Origin: Ulota crispa
Lineage: Eukaryota > Streptophyta > Bryopsida > Orthotrichales > Orthotrichaceae
Direction: 5' to 3'
Assembly: GCA_963920765.1 (NCBI GenBank)
Contig: OY987252.1
Span: forward strand, 2,465,966 to 2,529,965
Length of the DNA: 64,000 nt
This document shows positions 22,825 through 34,739 of the stretch, in pieces. The position numbers and the translations under genes were made by a program. The notes beneath the pieces were generated by a model. The model was not told where the DNA came from and ran no database searches. It was given only the letters and a program-made list of their open reading frames with translations. Within the stretch, counting starts at the first letter, position 1. Every line of letters starts with the position of its first letter.

Positions 22825-23692
22825 TTAACTCCTAAAGACCCAAGCCCTTTTTATGTAAAAGTCACTCAATACTGCCACTTTTGGGGGAATGAATAATTTA
22901 GCTAGGTTGATAGCAAATCTAGCATAAAACAATTGTCCAAACTTTTGCCTAATTATTCTCCAAAAATGCCCAATGTCAAACATATCAAAAACTGAAATGC
23001 CAAATATTATGAAATTCATTAACAATGGAAGGTCAAGGTTGATTCCAAGAGGGCTCAATCTACTACAAATTTCTTACCAAGGGCTAATTTTAGAAAGTGG
23101 AAGATGCTTAGAAAAAGGCTTAATTCTGCTAATTTTTTTGATTGAATGTCAAATAAAAAACAACTCTTTTTGAAAGTGCTTAATCTTGTTTAATTATTAA
23201 ATTGATGCCAAATTGATTTTTTTTGGATAAACAATAAATTCGGCATTGAGCAACCAAATCTGCTGCCCACCTACAGTAGAAAAGTAGAAAAATGTTTTTT
23301 TTTTTAATATTCAACCATAGGATCAAGCCCTAGATTATGTGAGGTAATTGTGGGTAAAAATTCAACTCATTTTAGATGTAGACAAGTGAGATATTGACAT
23401 ATGAAGTGCAAAGAAAAGCATTTTTCCCTTTTGCTCAATACTTTTTGGAAGCCTTTGACCTCTCCTATATTAAAAAAATTGCTCTATGCAAATTTGAGGT
23501 TTATTTTTTCCATGTTGAAGACCAAGTTAAATAAGTGTGGGAGAGTTTTCAAATGAACTGGAGGTGTGAATCATACTTAGCAAAATCTTGCAATGTAGGC
23601 CATAGAATTTGCATATATACTAGGCAAACTTGAGGGGTTTATGTAAAATTCAAAAATCTAACTTACTTTGATTCAAATGGTAAGAACCAAGG
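22825..23692 (+). mobile_element. T1 TTAA element with ~390-bp insert, truncated at right
   Basis: It starts TTAACTCCTAAAGACCCAAG and matches the copy at 3035 to about 22892; an unrelated segment (about 22893-23277) intervenes, then similarity resumes at GTAGAAAAGTAG and continues to AATGGTAAGAACCAAGG at 23692. There it stops where arm B of the IFT52-containing inverted repeat begins. The right third is missing, so arm B replaced it or was inserted with a deletion. Confidence 0.65.
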
Positions 23693-24925
23693 ATGGTAAA
23701 ATAGCTCTCAAGTTTTATGGACAAAATGTGTATTGGCATTTTTTGTTATGCATTTCAAATTGCTACTTTTATTTGAGTTGAAAATTTGATGAACATAACT
23801 CTTCTAATCATATGTAAAATCAAAGACAAAGTTTAGAAACCTATTCATTATAACCCTAAATTTCATAATACAAGATTTTTTCCTAAGTTGTAATGCATTT
23901 TCTAAAATAAATGTTACTCATATTTATACATACATTTAACAAATCCTTGCCAAAAAACTCATTTTTAGGAAATTATATGCTTTACCTCATTTGATGTAAA
24001 ATTCTCCTTAGGACAACCAAATACCACAATATCAATTTTTTTGAGAAGTTCCAATGATAATTCATCCTTGTTCCTATAATTTGTAGAAGAACACTAACAA
24101 TTCAATTAGTTTTATATTTACTACTTAAACCTTAAGTACATATTCTTGGTCATTTATTATATCAAATGATATCTAATTTATTATAGAAAGTTTGTTTCAT
24201 GCAAATCAAAACGACATACATAAAGAGGAATTTAATCTGTGAATGTACATAAGTACTTGATATGAACCCTTTAATTTTTTCACCATTGGTTTATAACCTT
24301 GATTTGGTGTGTATAGCTCTAAAATCACACATTTGATTGGTATGTTAAAACACAATAATTCTCAATCCTTTGCGCTACTGTGAAATATAACAATAAAAAA
24401 TAATATTACACATTTTGCACCATAGTTGTATGAAAAACCCAATATACATACTTAATGAATATTCAATATTGACTTACCGTGTTTAGAGGAATGAAAATGA
24501 ATTGTTGAAACTTCATTGGTTGTGAGCAAACTATTTGAGATAGGTTTGGCAATAGCATCCATCTTGCACTAAAACTTATGTTGATTAATCAAAAGAATTA
24601 TAAAAAAATCTCTCGTAGTATGTTGAAAGAGAGATGCAACTATTTTTTGGTGCAAATGGCAAACTCTAATTTGAGAATTTCTTTCATGCTTTGAAACTTT
24701 TATATTTAAAGAACATCTATTACTTTCCACCAATTCTTTGGATTTCAAAATTCAACGACTTTGTTATAAAATCCATATAAATTGCAAAGTTTGTGTTGTG
24801 ATATTAGAATTTTATGCTCTATGTTACAGTGATTGAAAATAATTGTTAAACATAGAGTTGCATAACATCCAAAAACATTGAGAATCAAAGAGTCTAAATC
24901 AAATCACCCTAAACACAAAAATTAT
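23693..24925 (-). repeat. IFT52: Arm B of the near-identical 1.23-kb inverted repeat (mate 1698-2930)
   Basis: Reverse-complement copy of 1698-2930, essentially identical. It carries a second copy of one IFT52-like exon (24073-23986 on the minus strand, DELSLELLKK and VVFGCPKENFTSNE) with its intron borders, but none of the downstream exons. A diverged homologous upstream flank continues to about 25,200. This is a duplicated piece of a gene fragment and cannot encode a protein. About 20.8 kb separates the arms. Confidence 0.85.
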
Positions 24926-26275
24926 CTAGAATCTATCCTTATAAAGGAATGCACACTTTTAATAGTGCATTTTGTGTTTGTATGTCCATTGGTTTGATAA
25001 TTAGTAATTGGCCAAAGGCCAAGGGGCAAAGTGAAAGGACAATGAAATGGGTGTTGGGTGCTAAAGGGCATCTTTTGGTTAAACCGGATCTTTTTCTAAC
25101 TTTGATTTGAAGTTCAACTACAAAGGGGTGGGGAGGGGGAGATGAAGAGGCGGATTGATCAGAGTTTAAGAAATGGATTGAACCACATTGGAGATTTTCT
25201 TAGTTTTGAAATTGAAATTCAATGCTCTTTAAGGGTGGGAAGCATTTTCTGTTTCAATTTTATTTATTTAAATTCCCTTGCCGCCAATTTTAGCACGCTC
25301 AGCTAATCCAATGAGAGAAAAATTGCAAACAATAAGAAAGCAATCTCAAATTTGAGAATCTTAAGTGCTAGCAAGAGCAACGGTGAGCTTAGCATAGCAA
25401 TGAGTAAAGAAGCTAGTGTGTAAAAAATCCAATGTGCTTGCTTGCACAAACTCTAGCCTACTCTCAAGATTCCACAACAATGCCAGCTTTTTCCAGCATG
25501 CCTAATCCTTCTTCAATTACCCTACAGCCTGTTGCTAAACCCTAAACCATTACAATCCAAAACTTGAATAGAAAAAACCATTTTTCATCCATATTGCTCA
25601 TGAAATGTAAACCCTACACTCATCCTACTAAACTCATTTAGGATAATCCTATAATTCTCACCCTCTTTTTTCTACAGTATTCTAAAATGCAGGATAACAC
25701 ACCATACTATTCTACCTATAATGAAGCAAGACATGTTTTTCCAATGCTATGGTAAATCTAAAAAGATATAAAATTTATCTCCAATGAATAAAATTCACCC
25801 TATTTTTTATCTCATGTAGCTTGTAAAAAATTGGAGAGTCACCCCCCGAGCGGTTTTCTCATGCATAAAAAAATGTATATATATTTTTTCCTACATGAAT
25901 TTATTATCCACATAGTAACCATTTATGCAAATTTTTATATATCTTTTTGTCCTAAACCTAAGCAATTTATTCCCACGTGCCATTTTTTACTCATGCAATT
26001 TTTTTCCCATGTTGTAGTTTCTTCCCATAAGTAGGTTTTTTCACCCATAAGTTTCCATTTTTGGGCACAAAATACAAACCAACAAACATCCTATTCTATT
26101 ACATATATGTATAAAAATATTATTTAGTTTCTATCTACATAAATATTTTACCTACTTAGTAATCATTCATGTTATTTTTTTATATCTTTTGTTTTTTACC
26201 CATGCATTTTTTACTTGTGCCAATGTTTACACCCATGCAAATGGTTTAACTTGCTTGATCAACAGACAAAGTATA
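24926..26275. other. Diverged flank of arm B, then unassigned AT-rich sequence
   Basis: About 24,925-25,200 is homologous in inverted orientation to about 1480-1697 (shared blocks such as GGCCAA..ACTAATTATCAAACC) but much less similar than the arms. From about 25,270 I see no gene or clear repeat; the open frame at 25831-26034 is T-rich and unremarkable. Confidence 0.4.
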
Positions 26276-26952
26276 TTAACCCTTAAATTTTTCATTGACC
26301 CAAATTGGGTTGATCAATTTATAGCAATGCCATTTATGACCTTAGGAATGTGAAGAGTCATGTGAACTTTGACTCATTTGAAAGATTAATAAGTTAGCTA
26401 TGTAGGGGTGTTTTCAAATTTAGAAGAAGAGTCACCATTGAATTTACAAAAAAATTCAAACCATGAGTGGTCTTGGACTTGTAGTGTTAAATTTTGGCCC
26501 TAGATTTGTGAAAGGCTTCAATTTTACTCACAATTTTTGAAATTTAAGGGTAAAGTGGTCACTATTGCAAGGCCATTTTCTCACTCAATTTTTACCCTAA
26601 AAATACAAGACTTGTTTCTATGCGTGTAGAACTTGATTACCTTGAGAATGAGCATAAGATGCCAACTTTTTAAAATGTTATGAGTCCAAAAGAGCCAATC
26701 AAAGCACAATTTCAACTACTTCAAAACATTGGTTTCCTTGTAGTACCATTTACATTTTTGTTATAGTCTTCTAATCAAACCTTTGGATTGAAACCAAACT
26801 TTATAGAGATGATAAGGACTTGGCCTTCTATAAGATCTTACGGTTACTTTGGCCTAAAAATGACTCATCATTCTTTAAGCTTCACCCTTTCATAACTTAC
26901 AAAATTGAGGTCCAAAACACCTTCAAAAAGGTTGAAAAATTTTAAGGGTTAA
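26276..26952. mobile_element. TTAA-ended TIR element, family T2 (677 bp)
   Basis: Ends TTAACCCTTAAATTTTTCA and, inverted, TTGAAAAATTTTAAGGGTTAA-like (matching over about 19 bases with one gap). The interior is not related to the T1 family. No coding capacity. TTAA at both edges followed by CCC again recalls piggyBac-type elements. Confidence 0.65.
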
Positions 26953-26987
26953 ATCAGGTTTATTTCAAAAAAAGCCAAATCTTGACA

Positions 26988-27362
26988 CCCTAAATTGCTA
27001 ACGGGACACCCCCTCTAAGCATGAAATTTGATAATTTAGAGCTATTTTTGATTTATTAAGTGGTCCATCATTCATTCAATCACAACATTATCACCTCTTT
27101 GAAAGAAATCATGACAAACACAAAAAAAAATGAAAGATTATTGCACCAAAACAATTTTTTGATATATTTTTGCTTTATATAGCTCAAAAGTCTTATATTT
27201 TTAGTTTGAAATTTAAGCACACCTATTTTACTTTTTGGTATAGCCTTAGAATGATAAAGGTGAAACAAATCTTTTGATCCAAATAAAAAAATTAACAAAA
27301 TTAGTATTAAAAAACACATTTTCATGCTTAGAGGAGGTGTTCCGTTAGCAATTTAGGGTGTT
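26988..27362. mobile_element. Small TIR element, family S, ~42-bp inverted ends
   Basis: ACACCCTAAATTGCTAACGG and GGTGTTCC...GCTAAAC-type ends are inverted over about 42 bp, continuing through CTCTAAGCATGAAA. Internal CATCATTCATTCAATC is shared with 7421-7788 and 31987-32400. Confidence 0.7.
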
Positions 27363-28635
27363 GCTTTAGTTATTACCTATATATATATCTTTACAATTCA
27401 AGTCATCAATTACAAAATTACATGTAAATTTCAAATTGGGAGTAAAATTTTTTTATAAAAAATATATATGCACAAGACTAATCAATCAAAAAGATGAAGT
27501 AAAGAACATTTCACAAAGATTTTTGGTCATCTATCACTTCAATTTTAATGCAGATTTGTAAAATTTTTCATATCAATAATGTTTTTTATTGCTTCTTTTT
27601 GTAAAAGAGAGTATTTAAAACTAATATTATTCAGTGAACTAGTATTTGCACAATCATGTTGTATTGGGTAGTTGCAAGAATGACCTACTAGTTTTGTCTC
27701 AAACACCCTTAGTACTATGTAGTACTTTGAAGTACCATGAGCTTTTGAAATATGTTTTTTAGAAATAAAATAAAATATGGACAATTTGTAAAGCACTCAA
27801 AATAGCTTACTCTTAAAAATATAGACCTAGAAATTTTTTGTTTTAAAAGTCATGCACAAAACAAAATCACCAACAGTAGGCCAATTTCTTTCTTGCTTTT
27901 TAGAAAATAGTAAAATAATTCAAAAAATTAAAATAAAACTAGCTAGTTGAGAATCCATTAAACACATTCACATGGTATAGTTGCTTTGCTGAGGAATTTC
28001 TTCATATTTTGCCAATAAAGGGAGATAGGATGCCCACTTTGAGACAATGTAAATGCCATGGAATTTATAATTTTGCAAAACTCTTCTACTAATGCATGTA
28101 AGCATGCTTCATAAACAACATCCTTGATTTATAGCCCTAGAAAAGCTTTTTTGGACCCAAAATAGTACTAAAAACCCCCAAAATGGCCAAGGTAGACACC
28201 TATTTGGGGGCTACTTAAAAATAGAAAAATATTTTTTAAAAACACCAAAAAATCACTAAACATCAATAACTTGCATGTTCACATTACCCTATAAGGACAA
28301 GTCAATATGACTTCTTTTGCAAAAGTTACAAGCAGAAAATAAGCTGCAGAATGTGAGGGGGATACAACATTGTACATGTCATTCTTGCAATCACCCTATT
28401 AAAAGAAAAGTTTGATTTGACTTTGAAAGTATCATGTAAGATTGTAATGTTGCAGTACAAATTTTATTGAAGTATTGAAAACATATACAATTTACAAAAA
28501 ATTATAAATTCCATTATGTTCTAATTTGAACCTAAAAAAAGTTCTTCTGGTGGTAAGAACTGAGAAGGATATAGTTGAAACACTTGTTTATTTGTTTTTT
28601 TCTTTCTAATCTTTACAAACTAATCTCAACTTGTT
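27363..28635. other. No recognised gene; one weak coding-like frame
   Basis: The minus-strand frame 27796-27545 (83 codons, HGTSKYYIVLRVFETK) has ordinary amino-acid composition in an AT-rich setting, but no recognised motif and no clear splice sites. The rest is unassigned. Confidence 0.3.
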
Positions 28636-28728
28636 ATGTTTGCGTGTTTATGTTTGCACGTTTATGTTTATGTGTTTATATTTGTGGTTTATATCTACGT
28701 GTTTATGTTTGTGTGTTTATGTTTGCAA
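28636..28728 (+). repeat. Degenerate GTTTATGTTTGCGT minisatellite
   Basis: Six to seven degenerate units of about 14 bp, just outside the decayed CACTA relative. Confidence 0.7.
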
Positions 28729-28745
28729 AAGCTTGACGTCTTCAC

Positions 28746-30150
28746 GCTTGTAGAAACTTTGTCCAAAACAACAAAAAATCAATAGTTTCTTATTGTTTTG
28801 GGCACTTGCACTCAATATTTGAATATTCAACAAAATTATGTAAAAAACTACCTACTTTTTGTTGTTTCAGACGTTACTGACTAAATCAACATATATTTTA
28901 AAATTTTCTTGAATCTTTTTGAAATCTTTGAGAATCTTTGGGAATATTTGAAGATCTTTATATAATAAGCAAGAATCTATAAGAATCTATAAGAATCTTT
29001 GAGAATGTTTTTGGAATCTTCAAGAATTTTGAAGAATCTATGAGAATCTTTTAAAATCTTCTAGGATTTGTAAAAACCTTCTTAGAATCTTTAAGAATCT
29101 TTTCAATATCTTATTGAAATTTATTACACTACTCTAAAATCTTTATAAAAATAGAATTTTTTTAGAACATTGTCGAAATTCATTGAAACACTTCAAAACC
29201 TTTTATGTAAAAAAACTTTTAGAATAACTTTTTGTGTTGTTTTTAAAATATTTTAATTTAAAAGAAAACTCCTTTTAAAATCTTTTTGGACTTCCTCAAA
29301 ATATTTGAAAATTTAAAAACTAAACAAATATTTCAAAATCTATAATAATCTTTTAGAATTTCCATTGTACATTGACTGATTTTTCTCTTTTCTTTTCAGA
29401 ATTTGGTAAGATTTCAATTTAGTATGCTATAAAGCCTACTAAAAACATGACCAAAATAACAGAATATTGATAATTTTTTGTTGATTTGAACACTTTTAGA
29501 CACAACTTGATTAATTCAAGAAAATGTTATACATAAAGTACAACATTTTTTTGTTTTAGATATCACAATTTCTTTATGAAAAAACAAAAAATACCCCTCA
29601 ATTCTTTCAAAAAATCAAATACATCCTTTAAAGATTTGAAATTTAAAAAATACTGAGGCTTTGTGTAAGAATATGAATTATACCACAAATGTTTTGGAAA
29701 GTCATTAAAAATGCCGCTCAAGAATTTTGAATTATCAATTATGTCTTTAGGTTATTTGATGATATTAAAATTACCTTTGGTTTTGTGTAAATATGCCAAT
29801 TATACTGTTCTAGAAGATTTTGAAAATATTGTAAATACCCCTAGCTTTACTGTGTCTCTTTATTGCAATTCTATTTTAAATATTATATGAACAATAAAAA
29901 TTGATTTTGGCAATGATAAACATACATGCAAGAACCCTATATAAACCTTGAAAAACTTTACTCAAAGATTTAGTTTGCATTGAACCTACCTCTAGTTTAT
30001 GTAATTCTCATTGTGATCTCGGTAGTTACAAATTTGTAATGAAAGACACAAGTGAACTAGTAGAACTTCTAATATTCCCAAAAATAACCAAGGATACAAT
30101 GTAATTGACATTCTTACAAAATTAAAGGTAGTTTTTATGGTTCAAATGCA
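28746..30150 (-). mobile_element. Decayed, truncated CACTA element related to 52050-54952
   Basis: Reading + from 28746, this is a degraded reverse complement of the right half of the element at 52050-54952: a terminus like CGCTTGTAGAAAC in place of CACTAGTAGAAAA, then AACAACAAAAAATCAATAG, the GAATCT-rich subterminal tract (28910-29110), and blocks around TACCCCTCAATT and CATTGAACCTACCTCTAG. Similarity fades near 30150, so the other end is missing. No coding remnant seen. Confidence 0.6.
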
Positions 30151-30319
30151 AGTCCTGATGTCATGAAATTTAGTGCATATGAAAGATATGCCTTGTTCTT
30201 GCAATCTGCTAAAAATTCAGCCTAAAATATGAAAAGCTCCAATCAAAGGTACCTGACCAAAATTGCTTTGTTGCTAAAGAAGGGGATCTAGTCCTTGAGG
30301 GGTTAAATAATCATAATAA

Positions 30320-30685
30320 ATTTATATTTCACACTTACCCGCAAACTAAAACTTCTCAAAACTTTCATTTCATTTATCAAAATTGAATGATTCAAAGCTC
30401 CCCACATTTATATGAGTCTAAAGAACCTATTTTAGATTTTTATTTGAAAAAAATGAAAATTTTAAAGAAGTTTTTGGCTACTCGGGGAGCAGCTTTTTCT
30501 AGAAATTCATTTTTAACTTCTTCAAGAAATGTTAGAGTGAAGAAAAAATTACATTCCCACCTAGATCTTTGAATTCCTCACTGTCAATAAAAGTTTCAAA
30601 AAATCACACAAAGTAGTTTAGCCATAGGTACATGCCCAAAATCCAATTTGTCCCCTAAAAGGGCCCTCTGTCCTTTATGGGTTAA
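30320..30685 (+). mobile_element. T1 TTAA element, right part only
   Basis: Follows the copy at 3035 from the AAACTAAAACTTCTCA block onward and ends CCTTTATGGGTTAA, sharing its final TTAA (30682-30685) with the next element. Another GAGGGGTTAA-like end at 30297-30306 may be a trace of a further copy. Confidence 0.6.
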
Positions 30686-31223
30686 CCCCTAAGTGCCCAA
30701 TTGACCATTTTGTAGTTGCTGCCCATTTTTTTTGGACTGCCTCAAACAAAAAAAAACTTTTACCAATTTTTTTTTTTACGTAGTAAAAAATCAATTCTAC
30801 TTTCCAACTTAACTTGAATTATGTCAATTCAAGTTAAACTCCACCAAGGAGAAACTTTCAAAGAACACTTCAATATTTGTTAGTATTGTAAAATTTACTA
30901 TTTTGGAAAACTAATGATGTTCTCTCCTTTCAAAAGATTGCTTTTTTGAAGTTTAGAATAGAAAGTCTATTTTTAACCAATTATAACAAAATTTGAAATC
31001 TATGAGTAAAATTTGTAATTTTGGTGAAAGTTAAATGGTAAATGCTTCTAAACTCATTACACAAAAATCCAAAACTTTTTTGGAGTGTTTCACCATATGG
31101 ATAATTACTAAACATTATGATTCTTATTTCCTCTTTTGAAGCAAATTTCATTAAAGTTACAAAAGTACCATTTTATAACACATCTATGTTTTGCCCTTAC
31201 CCCCTTGGGCCTTTAGGGGTTAA
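30682..31223 (+). mobile_element. TTAA-ended TIR element, T1-like ends (542 bp)
   Basis: Ends TTAACCCCTAAGTGCCCAA and, inverted, TTGGGCCTTTAGGGGTTAA. The interior differs from the T1 reference copy, so it is either a deletion derivative or a related family. It abuts the preceding element head-to-tail with a single TTAA between them. Confidence 0.65.
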
Positions 31224-31485
31224 GGCGCATTTAACTCTTTAGATGCTAGGATTTCACATCTAGTTTATTTCTTTGTAGCTTCATTGTTGTTGCCAAGCTT
31301 TTAAATTTTAGTTTATTGCAATACTTATATATATTGATAAAATTATTATAGCAACATCAAATATTTATATAATGTAAAATGTTGAGGTATTAGTGTGGGG
31401 CAACCTAAATGCAATATTCAATATACTCTACATAACCTTCTTTCATCCTTTAAATATATGTTGGTTTATAGCTCTACCAAAATAT

Positions 31486-31636
31486 CACTAAAAAAGAAAC
31501 AGTCCAAAATGACAAAAGTATGTCCAAATCAACATGACTAAATCTTTAGAAATTGTCCAATTTGACAGTTTTTTTGTCATTTTGGACACATTTAGTCAAT
31601 TTGGACACGTCAATTAAGACACAATTTCTTGTAGTG
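31486..31636. mobile_element. 151-bp CACTA-type MITE with TAT target duplication
   Basis: Left end CACTAAAAAAGAAAC, right end (inverted) CACTACAAGAAATTG, the second being close to common plant CACTA termini. TAT flanks both sides (31483-31485 and 31637-31639). The interior contains inverted AATTTGGACA / GTCCAAAATGAC blocks. Confidence 0.75.
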
Positions 31637-31872
31637 TATATTGTTGAAATTGAGGATATTTAGCCCCCTCCCCTAAAATAAAAATGGTTGACATGGCAAT
31701 TGTGATTCATGTGACATGCCATTGTGCCACTTGCCTCACTAGCAACCAAAGTCACAATAATCTGACTTCATTTTTAGCTTATATCTAGCTGATACCAAAT
31801 TAAGAATGCTAAAGATTTTAGTGAAACTATATGGTTATAGAGCTTGCAAAGTCGTATTTCTGACAGAGTTCT

Positions 31873-32860
31873 TGTACAGTACCCTAAAGAAAGAGTACAT
31901 AAGTATCCTAAAGAAAGAATAAGTCCCTCTTATGGAATTCAAAGAAGTTTGTACTAAAAATGAATTATTTTTTGGCAAAATAAAAATAGGGAATTGCTAA
32001 AGCCACACCCAAAATTGCAAACGCCACACCCCCAACATGTGATTTGAGCATGAAATTTGAGAATTTGTTGTTGATTTTTTTGAATTAGATCAACTGATTT
32101 GTATCACGTCTATCATTCTAAGGTTATGTTCAAAACAATTGGGGGTGCTTGAATGTGAAATAAAAAATGCAAGACTTTTGAATTACTTGAAACAAAAATA
32201 CATCAAAAAATTAGCAATGGTGCAATAAAAGTCCAACAAAAAATTTATTTTTTATTTTGATTTTTTTCAAAAAGGTGGGAATGCAGTGATTGAATGAATG
32301 ATGAACCACTTGAATTAAAAAAATTAGCATAAAATTCACAAATTAAATGCTCACAAGGGTGTGGCGTTAGCAATTTTGGGTGTGGCTTTAGCAATTCCCT
32401 AAAAATATCATCATGTTTAAAGGTACAAACTTAATCAAAATGTATAAGCCAAATAACAAAGAATAATTTACATGAAGAAATATGCATTTTACTAAATTTG
32501 GTCATGATCATCCTAACATTAAAATCTCTATAGAAGAAATTTTGAAACTTTTTGGAAATACTTGTTTGAAAGAAAGATGTGTGTATGGATGTCTCCTGCA
32601 TATCCATGCAATCAAATCTCAAAAATTCATCTCCAATGTTTTTTAATCATTTTTCTTGTAAAACCACGATTTTGACACAAAATAATTTACCAAAAATAGG
32701 ATTTTGATTTGTTGTAACTGAAATTTGGTATGCTTGACCAAAATTGCATGAGGATCACATACCAAAATTGTGAGAATAAAATGCTCATCATATTATTCAT
32801 TGCATAGACTTTTTTGAATCTTGTAGGACTTATGTATTCTTTCTTTTTGGTATTATACAG
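31873..32860. mobile_element. Foldback element F2 with nested MITE
   Basis: Second copy of the foldback family at 4343-5226: left terminus TGTACAGTACCCTAAAG, right terminus TTTTTGGTATTATACAG. The right arm (32401-32860) is nearly complete; the left arm is shortened to about 31873-31986, and a family S element (31987-32400) sits next to it. Confidence 0.65.
31987..32400. mobile_element. Family S TIR element nested in foldback F2
   Basis: Ends AGGGAATTGCTAAAGCCACA and the exact inverse TGTGGCTTTAGCAATTCCCT, flanked by AAAAAT on both sides, a likely 6-bp target duplication. About 414 bp, best preserved copy of this family in the window. Confidence 0.8.
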
Positions 32861-33215
32861 ACTAGCATGAATAGAATAAATTGAGCCCCCTTAACAAGTT
32901 ACCTACACTTATAGCTGCTTGTCACTAATCAGGTTTTTTTTTCTTCTTTTCATTAAGTTCTTGCAGTACAGAAAGGAGAACACTAAATGAATGACTTCGG
33001 CAGCTTATAGGGGCCAGCTTGAAGTAGTACTAACTAGGATGAAGTTCATGGATGAGAGCTTGGGGAGAGGAAAAGGCACCCTCTCCTTAGGCTACCAAAT
33101 CTTATGAAGTAGAAAAATTAACAACAAAGTATTGTACAAGTTTGATAAAAGTAAAATCTAGACAAAAATAGATGTTCAAAAGTTACAAATAGTTTTTCTT
33201 TATTTATTGTACTCA
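32861..33215. other. No recognised feature
   Basis: Short unassigned interval between the foldback element and the minisatellite-bearing region. Confidence 0.3.
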
Positions 33216-33216
33216 A

Positions 33217-33475
33217 ATGGATGCCAAATAGATGCCAAATGGAAGCTAAATGGATGCCAAATGGAAGCCAAATGGATCCCAAACAAAAGCCAACTAGATG
33301 CCAAATGGATGCCAATCAAATTCCAAATGGATGCCAAATGGATGCAAAATGGATGCTAAGTGGATACTAAGTGGATGCTTAGTAGATGCTCAGTGGATGC
33401 TTAGTGGATGCTCAGTGGATGCTTAGTAGATGCTAAATGGATGCTAAATGAATGTTAAATTGATGCTATATGGAA
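33217..33475. repeat. 11-bp minisatellite, ~22 units
   Basis: Consensus ATGGATGCYAA with variants AGTGGATGCTT. The same 11-mer forms the smaller array at 11268-11352, and the downstream flanks are homologous. Minus-strand reading gives a repetitive IWHLFG-type peptide that is an artefact of the repeat. Confidence 0.9.
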
Positions 33476-33544
33476 TTTATTTTGATATGAGTTTGTGAAC
33501 TTATTTGGCTTAGCTAAATGGATTTACAAAACCGCATATAAAGT

Positions 33545-33830
33545 ATGAAGAACTAATTTTAGATTTTAATTTTTAAAAAAGGCAATTTTCCAATAAGTCC
33601 TTGGACTTTCCAGAATGCTCGCTCTCCCTCATTGTTCAAGAACTCATGCATAACATTTTTAATGAATGTCAAAATGGAGAGAAAAAACAAGATCTGCATG
33701 TACATCTTTGAATTCTTCACCATCCTCAGAAATCTCAATTTTTTTATAAAAACTAGTTTAGTCATAGGTATCCCTTGAAGGCCCAAGTGTCCCTTTGTGA
33801 AACAAATGGACCTTGGGCATGATCTTGTTG
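33545..33830 (+). mobile_element. T1 TTAA element, right part, after minisatellite
   Basis: Matches the copy at 3035 from the ATTTTAGATTTTTAATTTT block to GTTTAGTCATAGGTA and CCCAAGTGTCCC; the terminal TTAA is lost. Its left break lies at nearly the same point of the element as the right break of the copy at 10437-11095, and in both the neighbour is the 11-bp minisatellite segment. Confidence 0.6.
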
Positions 33831-34739
33831 TATATTTGCAATGATTGGTGTGATTGGCTTTGTTTTCTTTTTTGACCAAAAGGTCCTATGTTAATTTTTT
33901 GCATATACAATATGATTCTAGGAGGCCTAAATTTCTTTCTTGCATACCGCTAGAAATATGTTTTATTACTGTATTTTTACTTTTTGATATTTGATTTGTT
34001 TACATATATATTTTTAGTTATTTTAATTATGTTTTTAATTTGTCCCTTTCTATGTGTATAGTGCCCATTCTTGACATACGGTATCTTGATGAACATGCGG
34101 CTTTTGAACATATGTTTAACTGATTATGAAAATGAATCTATAGAGTAGATATTTCTAATAGATAGTGTGGTTTAGGCTAATTCTAGAAAAAACATAATCA
34201 AGAATCTTGGAAATCATATGTATCTTGCAAAACCTAAACTTGAAATCAAAAGTTTGAAAATGATAAGATACTAAACAAAGGAACTTCGTGAGGTTTACTA
34301 AACGTCTGAAAGGAAGATGTACTAGTTTTTGATGTTTAGAACACTAAGGTAGGAGGCTTGAACTCTGTTAGGGCATTAAAACCGCTCACTTCCTTAAATA
34401 AAGTTTGTCAATACATGTTCTTATTCATAGCTTTTTAATAATGTATAATGGACATACATTTGAGGTGGTGGGTGGTTTTAGAGCCCTATGGCCTTTCCAC
34501 TTCAAACTTCATAATTAATTCGGTTGAGCTCCAAAAAATATGAAAAAACCTGGGTTAGATGCCAATTCCTCTTGTCTTTCAAGTTAAACTTACTGAAACC
34601 TATTTCCAGAAGTTCCACCTCCCCAAATTTAGATTCAACCCTTAGATGGTCGGTTTTTGAGTCGGGCTAAGTTGAAATTGTTTGTAGACAAATTCAGCAA
34701 TTAGGATCGGGAGAATTTCAATTGCATTGATTGTGCCTA
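33831..34739. other. No recognised feature
   Basis: AT-rich; no gene, repeat or RNA feature could be supported. Confidence 0.3.

Noticed and set aside
33118-33315. Minus-strand frame with IWHLFG-type repeats
   Set aside because: It is the translation of the 11-bp minisatellite.
33559-33879. 106-codon minus-strand frame
   Set aside because: It lies within a T1 TTAA element and the frame is not kept in the other copies, so it is a chance opening.
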